Of a stretch of DNA of 48,386 nt, positions 40,248-46,429 are shown piece after piece. Source of the stretch: Candidatus Uhrbacteria bacterium (GTDB taxonomy: Bacteria; Patescibacteriota; Patescibacteriia; UBA9934); the NCBI GenBank assembly GCA_943358395.1, contig CALRGY010000007.1, positions 1 to 48,386 on the forward strand, in the 5' to 3' direction. The first letter of the stretch is position 1. Each line of letters opens with the position of its first letter. A program made the translations under genes and the position numbers. The notes under the pieces were generated by a model. That model was not told where the DNA came from. It saw only the letters and a list, made by a program, of their open reading frames with translations, and did not search any database.

Positions 40248-40847
40248 TCATAAAAATATCTCACACAAAAACTCAACAACCTGCTCCACTGCCACCATTA
40301 CTCTATGCTCAGTATCTTGATACTGAAACATCTCGTACTCCAATGCGCGAATGCAGTCTTCAGCGTGAAGAACATCCGCGACACCATGAACATTCGTATA
40401 GCGAAAATCGGTACCTCCGCACTTCCTTGAACGTTCAGCGAGAAACGGAATGAAGACCGCAGATGCCGATTCCATCACCGCAATCACGGCAATCAACGAT
40501 AATCCGTCAGATCGATGGCACATATCAGCAAATGCCCCTGTATTCACGACAATGTCATCTTGGCACACAGCAACTCCAGCAGAAGCAACAAAAGCTCGAA
40601 GTAGCGCCGGATGATCGTCACAAACTTCGACGCGAAGGTTCTCGGCAAGAATCAATTGTGCATCGGAAGATCGAGCGAAAAGCATTGCTCCAGCCATCCA
40701 GAACACAAAATTCGGTGTAATGCTCGCTGAATATCGCGAAAGAATCCTTCGAGACGCATCGACGGAAAGACTCGACGCATCTGGCAATGCTGCACCAATC
40801 TCTCTCACCGCGGAATCGATACCCGAACGAATGGCGTCGTTATTCAT
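40248..40847 (-). CDS. Heme-oxygenase-like diiron oxidase (HDO) / iron-containing redox enzyme-type protein
   Basis: The all-helical 199-aa protein shows the ligand pattern of the HDO/TenA-like fold: ENLRVEVCDDHPALL (Glu and His), VMESASAVF (Glu), and VHGVADVLHAED (HxxxDxxH) with a terminal long helix (ALEYEMFQYQDTEH). HDO enzymes such as UndA, BesC and CADD use a diiron centre for oxidative chemistry. The substrate here is unknown and some relatives bind other metals. It is divergent from the TrmB-like regulator gene, which may control it. Family assignment is from motifs only. Confidence 0.65.
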   Translation of the reverse strand: MNNDAIRSGIDSAVREIGAALPDASSLSVDASRRILSRYSASITPNFVFWMAGAMLFARSSDAQLILAENLRVEVCDDHPALLRAFVASAGVAVCQDDIVVNTGAFADMCHRSDGLSLIAVIAVMESASAVFIPFLAERSRKCGGTDFRYTNVHGVADVLHAEDCIRALEYEMFQYQDTEHRVMVAVEQVVEFLCEIFL

Positions 40848-40888
40848 ACCGCATCATCATGAGGAGAATTTCGAATCATGGAAAGGCG

Positions 40889-40905
40889 CTCCTCTAGAAA
40901 AGGAG
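40889..40905. promoter_or_regulatory. Inverted repeat between the HDO gene and the TrmB-like regulator
   Basis: CTCCT and AGGAG flank CTAGAAA just upstream of the TrmB-like gene's extended -10. It is a short candidate operator in a divergent control region. Confidence 0.3.
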
Positions 40906-40909
40906 GACG

Positions 40910-40918
40910 TGCTACGAT
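40910..40918 (+). promoter_or_regulatory. Extended -10 promoter of the TrmB-like gene (leaderless)
   Basis: TGCTACGAT (TGn plus TACGAT) ends 7 nt before the ATG at 40926, so transcription should begin at or next to the start codon. No -35 match is visible. Confidence 0.5.
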
Positions 40919-40925
40919 TCGGGAT

Positions 40926-41645
40926 ATGAAAACATCAGCATTGGAAGATATTGGTCTCACCAAAGCGGAAATCACCGTCTATCTTTCACTCCTTTCTCTC
41001 GGCACCACCACGGCAGGACCAATTATTCGCAACGCGAAGCTCTATCCGTCAATCGTGTACAGCGCACTGGAAAGCCTTGTCACAAAAGGGTTTGTCACTT
41101 TTGTAAAGAAAGGACAAAAGAAGCTCTATCAAGGGAGCGATCCGGAATATATTCTCCGGTTCGTCGATCGCAAGCGCGACGCACTCGAACAGCTTCTTCC
41201 AGAACTCCAGGCACATCAAAAACCCGTCGAACGACAAGCCGCCGAAGTATTCACCGGCTTCCGAGGATTCAAAGTGATGCTTTACGAATTTATTCGTGAC
41301 GCAGAGCCCGGCGACGAATATCGATTCTTCGCATTTTTCACGAACAATAACGATCTCTACGACGAGCTCCACGACTTCCTCAAGGAATACGAACGCGATC
41401 GCATCAAACTTGGAATCGTTGTTCGCGGCATTGTTCCAGAAAAGGCACGAGAAAAATATGAGGGACGAAACATGAAAAACATTCGCTTTACCCAAGAAGA
41501 TATCCTTACGAACATCGGCGTATTTCGCGATCGCGTCATTTTCACGCCATGGGAAGATGGTGAGAGCTCTTTTCTGATCCATTCACGACAACTCGCAAAA
41601 ATGTTTGAGCAATACTTTGAAGCAGAGTGGAAAAAGCTTAAATAA
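40926..41645 (+). CDS. TrmB-family-like transcriptional regulator
   Basis: Residues ~4-75 form a winged helix: LEDIGLTKAEITVYLSLLSL, GPIIRNAKLYPSIVYSALES, LVTKGFVTFVKKGQKKLYQG, as in TrmB/MarR-like sugar regulators. Residues ~100-240 form an effector domain beginning AAEVFTGFRGFKVMLYEFIRD (the EVFxGxxG-x-K phospholipase-D-like fold) and ending with FLIHSRQLAKMFEQYFEAEW. The ATG at 40926 is preferred to the ORF-track start at 40878 since it opens the winged helix and sits at a predicted transcription start. It is followed by an alpha/beta hydrolase gene after 1 nt. Confidence 0.85.
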   Translation: MKTSALEDIGLTKAEITVYLSLLSLGTTTAGPIIRNAKLYPSIVYSALESLVTKGFVTFVKKGQKKLYQGSDPEYILRFVDRKRDALEQLLPELQAHQKPVERQAAEVFTGFRGFKVMLYEFIRDAEPGDEYRFFAFFTNNNDLYDELHDFLKEYERDRIKLGIVVRGIVPEKAREKYEGRNMKNIRFTQEDILTNIGVFRDRVIFTPWEDGESSFLIHSRQLAKMFEQYFEAEWKKLK

Positions 41646-41646
41646 T

Positions 41647-42282
41647 ATGCCCCACGCCATCCTCATTCACGGCTACGCCACAGAGCTTCGCGCATCGATT
41701 TTTCGAAAACCCTGCGGAGGAGATGCGGGATTTGCGGGATTGCGTCATGAGATACAAAACGGAAGCGTTGAAGTATTTCACTGGGGAACACCGATGAATC
41801 TCTCATTCATCGAATCGCTCGATCTTCGTCGATATCTTCAGCTGTATCGCACCGAAGAAGCTACTGCTGAATCGCTGATCACCCAGTCGACGCTTCGTGA
41901 GTATCTCGATAACAGCAATCCGCAAACCGTCATCTGTCATTCCCTTGGTTGTCGACTTCTCCTCAATACAATGAATGCACACGGGATACCGGAATCGATC
42001 ACGAAGATCGTGTTTCTTCAGGGCGATGTTTCGACGACGGCAACAATCACAAACTCCGATATTCGTCATCGAATCATTTCGAAATCTCTCATCATCGAAA
42101 ACTATTTCTGCCCGTGGGATCCAAGCCTAATCGCATCGATGATCCTGCACGGAGAACGTCGAATAGGATTAATGTCGTGGAATCAACCGGGCATCCGCAA
42201 TATATTCTCTCCGTTATTGAAACCCATAAATCTCCACACCAGTCAGTTACGAAATCGAAAATTTCTGCACAACGTGTTGTAG
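41647..42282 (+). CDS. Alpha/beta hydrolase-like protein
   Basis: The 211-aa product starts MPHAILIHGYATELR, with the HG oxyanion segment after the first beta strand. The nucleophile elbow is VICHSLGCRLLLN near residue 100 (C-H-S-L-G in place of G-H-S-L-G). An acid and a His at the C-terminal end are not clear to me, so activity is uncertain. RBBP9/YdeN-like hydrolases are the nearest idea. It starts 1 nt after the TrmB-like stop codon and is certainly cotranscribed. The ORF-track start at 41605 is upstream in the regulator gene and unlikely. Confidence 0.72.
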   Translation: MPHAILIHGYATELRASIFRKPCGGDAGFAGLRHEIQNGSVEVFHWGTPMNLSFIESLDLRRYLQLYRTEEATAESLITQSTLREYLDNSNPQTVICHSLGCRLLLNTMNAHGIPESITKIVFLQGDVSTTATITNSDIRHRIISKSLIIENYFCPWDPSLIASMILHGERRIGLMSWNQPGIRNIFSPLLKPINLHTSQLRNRKFLHNVL

Positions 42283-42299
42283 ACGGAAGAGAAATTTCG

Positions 42300-42308
42300 T
42301 GATATTCT
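42300..42308 (+). promoter_or_regulatory. Extended -10 promoter for a candidate small RNA
   Basis: TGATATTCT (TGn plus TATTCT) lies directly after the hydrolase gene. A weak TTGTAG stands 20 nt upstream. Confidence 0.45.
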
Positions 42309-42314
42309 TTTTGT

Positions 42315-42432
42315 GTACTCATTCATTGAGTATTTTCGGGAAGCCCAAGTGATTGGGGGAACCCACCGATCCGGACATCACGTCCGGTGACCATATTCAG
42401 AAAGTCCGAGCAGTGATGCGACGGACTTTTTT
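42315..42432 (+). ncRNA. Candidate structured small RNA (about 118 nt), antisense to the MazF-like 3' end
   Basis: Downstream of an extended -10 box the sequence folds into separate hairpins: TACTCA/TGAGTA; CCCAA-GTGA-TTGGG with a GNRA-type loop; CCGGAC-ATCAC-GTCCGG; then the terminator AAGTCCG...CGGACTTTTTT. No ORF is present. Its last 55 nt run antisense to the end of the PemK/MazF-like gene. It matches no RNA family I can name. It may also simply be the 3' UTR of the hydrolase transcript. Confidence 0.5.
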
Positions 42433-42785
42433 AGTTGCACGAATTGATCAATGGAGATTCGTGATTCCTTCGAAAAAAGGCGATTCGCTGAAATACTTTT
42501 CATCTGACTCATCATTGCCCATCGATGAATGCCGCGAACAAAAAGATAATGAAACCATGATCCATTCTTCGGCTTTGTCGTGGTAGGAATCACAATACAC
42601 ATATCAGGGGAGAGTCTTTTAAAAATAATCACCGGTCGCCCAAATCTTGTACCTTTCCCATATGTCTCTCCTCCAACATTCATCCCAACCGCGCACCACC
42701 AAATCTCACCCTCTTTAAAAAGAACGCGCTTCTTCATCCCGTTCAATATTTTTTTCTGCTCATTCCACACATCAAACTCCTTCAT
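42378..42785 (-). CDS. PemK/MazF-family toxin-like protein, solitary
   Basis: The family cleaves RNA in type II toxin-antitoxin systems. The 135-aa product begins MKEFDVWNEQKKILNGMKKR, followed by FKEGEIWWCAVGMNVGGETY, FGRPVIIFKRLSPD, VIPTTTKP and WAMMSQMKSISANRL, matching the PemK fold with its basic RPVII strand and QxKxxxxxR segment. The start at 42785 is the family's usual beginning; the ORF-track start at 42854 reads through a terminator hairpin. No MazE-like antitoxin gene is next to it. Its C-terminal codons overlap the antisense terminator of the candidate small RNA. Confidence 0.85.
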   Translation of the reverse strand: MKEFDVWNEQKKILNGMKKRVLFKEGEIWWCAVGMNVGGETYGKGTRFGRPVIIFKRLSPDMCIVIPTTTKPKNGSWFHYLFVRGIHRWAMMSQMKSISANRLFSKESRISIDQFVQLKKSVASLLGLSEYGHRT

Positions 42786-42817
42786 ACACGCATTCATCGA
42801 TGATTCAAAAACCGAAA

Positions 42818-42847
42818 CAAAAAATAACTCCCAAAAATGGAAGTTAT
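42818..42847 (-). terminator. Terminator between the Zn-ribbon-like gene and the MazF-like gene
   Basis: Minus strand ATAACTTCC, loop ATTTTT, GGGAGTTAT then TTTTTTG. It separates the MazF-like gene from upstream transcription. Confidence 0.75.
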
Positions 42848-42930
42848 GATTCAAAACGGTATAGAGCCGCGAATCGGCTCGTTGATGGGAGTAATGTATC
42901 GCGAAATGCTTCTTCGATCAATGCTGACTC

Positions 42931-43245
42931 CTACATCACCTTCTGCATCGCCGCACCAAATTCTTCTTCGGTAGCAGCATCACCATTCAAAAGATCAAAC
43001 GGATATGCCTGCCAATACGACAAGCTGTTCATATTCTTTCTCGTCAATCGCTCTGCGAGTGCACGATCTCCTTCCGCAGCAGCGTGAAGAAAGAATTCCA
43101 CTCCCCCTTCAAAAATATCTTCCGGAGACTTCATCACCCCATCCTTCACATCATAAACACACACCGTCCCCTCTGCCGTCTCCAGCCCAACATCCTTCTC
43201 ATGATTCCCCGTAAACGGCATTCCGCACGTCATGCATGATGTCAT
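42931..43245 (-). CDS. Small protein with one CxxC knuckle (degenerate zinc-ribbon type)
   Basis: The 104-aa product starts MTSCMTCGMPFTGNHEKD, which matches the CQSCGMP beginning of a common putative zinc-ribbon family. The second knuckle is reduced to VCVYDV, so a full four-Cys site is not visible. The rest (EDIFEGGVEFFLHAAAEGDRALAERLTR) is helical. A function cannot be stated. It lies 9 nt after the SEC-C gene stop codon on the same strand. Confidence 0.65.
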   Translation of the reverse strand: MTSCMTCGMPFTGNHEKDVGLETAEGTVCVYDVKDGVMKSPEDIFEGGVEFFLHAAAEGDRALAERLTRKNMNSLSYWQAYPFDLLNGDAATEEEFGAAMQKVM

Positions 43246-43254
43246 ATGTGGTGA

Positions 43255-44154
43255 TTATGTTTTATTGCCGTGACAATGTTTAAACTTCCTCCCGGAACCG
43301 CATGGACACGGCTGCTTCTGTGTCACTTCTGCATACTGTTTTCCATTCACATACACATCGGGCAGTGTTGTTGTTCTGTACGCCAAAGAAATACCACAAT
43401 CAGCTAAAAACTTTTCATACTTTCCAAAAATAGAACGACGATATTGATCCGCACCAAGTCTCTCGATTGCCATAAGACACAATTCCGCAATCTTCCGATC
43501 CGCCTTTTTTACATGTGAAAAATCTTGGATCTCGTTGGTGTATCTTTTCAACAAATCCTGCCCAAAATCATATCGGGGATTCAAACGTAACGAGCCGTCA
43601 ATCAACGCCTTACAGTTGCCGATGTTCTCAAGATACCGCTGACAAATTGCCGCATTCGCATAAAAACGAAATGCCGAGAAAAACGGAACCTTATCACGGA
43701 GTAATCGAGTAATCACATCAACGAATTGACCGTACGCCGTTTCAAAGTCTCCACGCTGCATACATGCATTCGCCTTTTCGAGAGGGCGAATATATTGATC
43801 CCGATCAAGAGTATCTGTCGAAAATGTTCGTGACTCTAATGAAGATCTGGACGCATTCGCTTCGCGAGGACTTTTATTTCCTAGCGCTTTCCGTGGAATC
43901 TCATTACTCAATGCAACGATAGCCTCAAACAGCGCAGAGGCATCTGTTTCTCGACAGTCTTCTGGTGCAAGATAATATACTACCTTTAACGGAAACATGG
44001 GTTCATATTTTTGCTCATTCTGCGCCCATGCTTTCAATTGTTTCAGCGTAAACATATCCTGCATTCCACAGAGCCTTAACCGCTGTTCCACTAACAGTTC
44101 TGCGTTCTTTCGTGATAATTTCCCCGCTACATCACGTTCTGAAGATTGCGCCAT
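43255..44154 (-). CDS. SEC-C motif protein with helical repeats
   Basis: The C-terminus is a SEC-C zinc motif, KQPCPCGSGRKFKHCHG (residues ~280-297), as at the end of SecA and in many small proteins. The middle (FETAYGQFVDVITRLLRDK, ANAAICQRYLENIGNC) looks like TPR helices. The first 80 residues are charged helices. The start is set at MAQSSERD (44154); the ORF track has a second upstream Met 6 codons earlier. The role is unknown; SEC-C often marks metal or protein contacts. Confidence 0.8.
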   Translation of the reverse strand: MAQSSERDVAGKLSRKNAELLVEQRLRLCGMQDMFTLKQLKAWAQNEQKYEPMFPLKVVYYLAPEDCRETDASALFEAIVALSNEIPRKALGNKSPREANASRSSLESRTFSTDTLDRDQYIRPLEKANACMQRGDFETAYGQFVDVITRLLRDKVPFFSAFRFYANAAICQRYLENIGNCKALIDGSLRLNPRYDFGQDLLKRYTNEIQDFSHVKKADRKIAELCLMAIERLGADQYRRSIFGKYEKFLADCGISLAYRTTTLPDVYVNGKQYAEVTQKQPCPCGSGRKFKHCHGNKT

Positions 44155-44202
44155 ATACAAAAAAGCGTACATGAATATTCAAAGTATACTCCTCATTTAT
44201 TC

Positions 44203-44228
44203 AAAAAGCGGGACAGAGAGCCCCGCTT
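44203..44228 (-). terminator. Terminator after efp
   Basis: Minus strand AAGCGGG, loop with CTCTCTG, CCCGCTT then TTTG. It lies about 12 nt past the efp stop codon. Confidence 0.8.
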
Positions 44229-44239
44229 ATCTCGAATAT

Positions 44240-44806
44240 TTACCTCGCTACACGTTCCACGTAATCACCGGTTTCTGTGTTCACGAGGACGTTATCGCCT
44301 TCTTTAACGAAAATCGGGACGCGGATGATCATGCCGTTTTCGACGGTGGCATCCTTGAGAACGTTGCCGGAAGCGGTGTCGCCTTTGGTTGCTGGTTCAG
44401 TTTGAGTGATGGTGTACTGAATTTTGAGGGGAAGCTCGATGGAGATCGCCTTGTCACCGTGCATAATAACGGTAACGTCGAGGCCTTCTTTGAGGAACTT
44501 CATGTCGTCCCCCACCATATCCTTGCTCAACATCACCTGATCAAACGTTTGCCCGTCCATGCACGTAATGGAATCTGCATCGCTATAAATAAACTGCATT
44601 TTGCGATTGTTCACCGTTTCAAACGTCAATGTTTCTGCAGATTTGAAATTGTTTTCTACCACTTTACCCGTGCCCAAAGACTTAATGCGCGTGCGCACAA
44701 ACGAGCTTCCCTTTCCCGGTGAAACCCGTTGAAACGTGGTCACAACCCACAAGTCGCCATTTAAGTTAATTACTGTCCCTTTCTTAATGTCATTTGGAGA
44801 TGCCAT
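44240..44806 (-). CDS. efp: Elongation factor P
   Basis: EF-P rescues ribosomes stalled at polyproline. The 188-aa product has the KOW-like N-domain beginning MASPNDIKKGTVINLNGDLW, the tip loop SPGKGSSFVRTRIKS with the modifiable Lys in the PGKG position, and the OB domains with LKIQYTITQTEPATKGDTAS and the terminal VNTETGDYVERVAR. The ORF-track start at 44839 lies inside element copy 7; the ATG at 44806 opens the family's N-terminus. A Lys in the PGKG tip together with the adjacent epmA implies beta-lysylation. Confidence 0.96.
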   Translation of the reverse strand: MASPNDIKKGTVINLNGDLWVVTTFQRVSPGKGSSFVRTRIKSLGTGKVVENNFKSAETLTFETVNNRKMQFIYSDADSITCMDGQTFDQVMLSKDMVGDDMKFLKEGLDVTVIMHGDKAISIELPLKIQYTITQTEPATKGDTASGNVLKDATVENGMIIRVPIFVKEGDNVLVNTETGDYVERVAR

Positions 44807-44827
44807 ATTTGAGATGAATCGATTATA

Positions 44828-44948
44828 GAACTTTCTCATTTTAGGCTATTTTCGGTGCGCCAGGAGAAAATGTGCGAGGCGTACTTCATGGTACGGTGAG
44901 CACATTTTCGACGCAGCAAGCCGAAAAGAGACAAAATGGGGAAGTTCT
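44828..44948 (+). repeat. Palindromic element copy 7 (beta subtype, no nested insert)
   Basis: A 121-bp element with ends AGAACTTTCTCATTTT and AAAATGGGGAAGTTCT. The core is TTTCGGTGCGCCAGGAG, the perfect stem GAAAATGTGC / GCACATTTTC, the loop pair GAGG/GTGA, and the apex CGTAC-TTCATG-GTACG. GATTA flanks both sides when the terminal T/A is counted in, giving a possible 5-bp target duplication. It separates epmA from efp. Confidence 0.92.
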
Positions 44949-44951
44949 AGA

Positions 44952-45992
44952 TTAGTAACGAGTAGACGGAGGGAACAGGTGAATACTGTCGATGTCGTTT
45001 GCGCCAGCAAGCAGCATGACCAAACGATCGACGCCTAACGCATTGCCATACGTTGGTGACGTAACGGATTTTAACCGATCAAGAAGCTCGTCGTCAATTG
45101 GAAACACTTCTTTTTTGGCTAACCTTCGCTCTTCACCTTCCAAAATAAATCGCCGTCGTTGCTCTGCAGCATCCGTTAACTCCGTAAACCCATTACACAA
45201 TTCCAGTTCACCAACAAACGCCTCGAACCGTTCCGCATATCTGCCATCTGCACTCACTTTCGATAGTGAGGCGCACGGTACAGGGTATTCGCAGAGCATG
45301 AATCTGCCACGGGTAACGATCGTTGGCCAGATGATTACCTGGAATAACCGATCGATGATTTCGTGAACAGGCTCATCTACTGCAGGATGAGCAACGTTAA
45401 ATTCTTTGCATGCATCGATAAGTCGTTCGCGATCGTCATCATGCGGAACAAAGCCGAATGTCTTTTCGAATTCGTCGACGTAGCTGATACGGAGCCAAAC
45501 CCCCTCCGACTCCCCGCCCCCTCCGACTCCCCGCCCCCTCCTTACTCCCCCATAAATGGGGGAGAGTTCTCGATCCACATTCAAAACGAAATCAATTAAC
45601 TCCCCCGTCTCCGTCATCAACTCTCGATAATCCTTTCCCTGGTGGTACCACTCAAGCATCGTAAATTCGATACTCCATCGATTTCCAGGAGCCTCTCTGT
45701 CACGAAACACCGGAGCAAGTGTAAAAATCTTTTGCATTCCCCCGCCAAGTAATTTCTTCATGCTGTATTCCGGACTAGTAATCAATCCCATTCTCGTTGA
45801 ATGCGCCTGAAGTCCCTCGGTATGCACGTCAACAGCAAGCGGCGACAAATTCGGCTCCATCCCCGGCGACTTCACCACGACCGGTGTAACCACTTCGACA
45901 TATCCCCGAGCACAAAAAAACTCCCGAATCCGACTCGTTGCCGTATTCCAAAGCTGTGCACGAAATTCAAGGTCAGATCGAGAGAGGGGCAT
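44952..45992 (-). CDS. epmA: EF-P--(R)-beta-lysine ligase EpmA-type (class II LysRS-like)
   Basis: The protein is a class II LysRS catalytic core without the N-terminal anticodon-binding domain. Motifs: PGMEPNLSPL near residue 45; motif 2 FRDREAPGNRWSIEFTMLEWY; the Glu-rich ELCNGFTELTD; and motif 3 YGNALGVDRLVMLLAG. Residue count from 45992 is 346, close to E. coli EpmA (325). An in-frame palindromic insert encodes SPIYGGVRRGRGVGGGGESE, explaining part of the excess. Location upstream of efp supports EpmA over a true tRNA ligase. The ORF-track start (46190) reads back into an inverted repeat. Confidence 0.87.
   Translation of the reverse strand: MPLSRSDLEFRAQLWNTATSRIREFFCARGYVEVVTPVVVKSPGMEPNLSPLAVDVHTEGLQAHSTRMGLITSPEYSMKKLLGGGMQKIFTLAPVFRDREAPGNRWSIEFTMLEWYHQGKDYRELMTETGELIDFVLNVDRELSPIYGGVRRGRGVGGGGESEGVWLRISYVDEFEKTFGFVPHDDDRERLIDACKEFNVAHPAVDEPVHEIIDRLFQVIIWPTIVTRGRFMLCEYPVPCASLSKVSADGRYAERFEAFVGELELCNGFTELTDAAEQRRRFILEGEERRLAKKEVFPIDDELLDRLKSVTSPTYGNALGVDRLVMLLAGANDIDSIHLFPPSTRY
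45500..45564. repeat. In-frame palindrome plus 17-bp tandem repeat within epmA
   Basis: CTCCCCCATAAATGGGGGAG (45545-45564) matches the smc insert in reverse. Next to it a 17-nt unit CCCCCTCCGACTCCCCG is repeated about two and a half times (45500-45541). The whole is read in frame as a Gly/Arg/Ser-rich loop between catalytic-core segments of EpmA. Confidence 0.85.
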
Positions 45993-46010
45993 AGAAAGTG
46001 GAGAAGCGCA

Positions 46011-46135
46011 GTGGGGACGAGGGTGTAAATTTTTCAGCGAGGCTACTAGGATGCACAGCCGCAGTCGAGCGTTAGCGAGACGTCGCGGCGTAGCGTCGTG
46101 TGACGCAGCAGAAAAATTTATACCCGAGTCGCCAC
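46011..46135. repeat. Unrelated 125-bp inverted-repeat element upstream of epmA
   Basis: Arms GTGGGGACGAGGGTGTAAAT (46011 onward) and ATTTATACCCGAGTCGCCAC (to 46135) match at about 21 of 25 positions when extended to 25 bases. Inner stems such as GCCGC/GCGGC lie between them. It is not part of the seven-copy family. There is no coding evidence. Confidence 0.65.
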
Positions 46136-46157
46136 GAAGCGATAATTCATCATCGTT

Positions 46158-46187
46158 AAAAAAAGAACAGCGGTGAGCTGTTCTTTT
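46158..46187. terminator. Terminator after rpsR
   Basis: AAAAGAACAGC, loop GGTGA, GCTGTTCTTTT with A/T runs both sides. It ends the rpsF-ssb-rpsR operon, 6 nt past the rpsR stop codon. Confidence 0.9.
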
Positions 46188-46193
46188 CATGAA

Positions 46194-46421
46194 CTACATT
46201 GCAACGAATGGGAGCAAGCCGATGATTCTGGAGCGCTTGATTTCTCCAGACACTTGCCGCTGATGCTTTGCGCACACACCACTACGCTTACTTGCAACAA
46301 TCTTACCGAAGGAAGAAAGGAAACGCTTCAGCACTTCCGTATTCTTATAATCAATCACCGCATCACGATTCACACAAAAGTAGCAGTAACGCTCTGTCTT
46401 ATTCGCTGTTTGGTTTGCCAT
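46194..46421 (-). CDS. rpsR: 30S ribosomal protein S18
   Basis: bS18 binds the 30S platform with bS6. The 75-aa product has KTERYCYFCVNRDAVIDYKN, then LKRFLSSFGKIVASKRSGVC and HQRQVSGEIKRSRIIGLLPF, the family core. It carries a CYFC pair, a Cys before AKH, and His, as in Cys-rich (zinc-type) bS18 forms. The last gene of rpsF-ssb-rpsR; rplI, usually next, is missing and replaced by a terminator. Confidence 0.97.
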   Translation of the reverse strand: MANQTANKTERYCYFCVNRDAVIDYKNTEVLKRFLSSFGKIVASKRSGVCAKHQRQVSGEIKRSRIIGLLPFVAM

Positions 46422-46429
46422 AAAGTTTT

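Noticed and set aside
42315-42432. c-di-AMP (ydaO) or other known riboswitch
   Set aside because: A GGGGAACCC-like stretch recalls ydaO, but the remaining conserved parts are missing and no transporter or cell-wall gene follows.
1865-44948. CRISPR array
   Set aside because: The repeats are long palindromes scattered over 43 kb in both orientations, with no regular spacers and no cas genes.
44952-45992. Lysyl-tRNA synthetase (lysS)
   Set aside because: The N-terminal anticodon-binding domain is missing and the gene neighbours efp, so EpmA is preferred. A check for another lysS would settle it.
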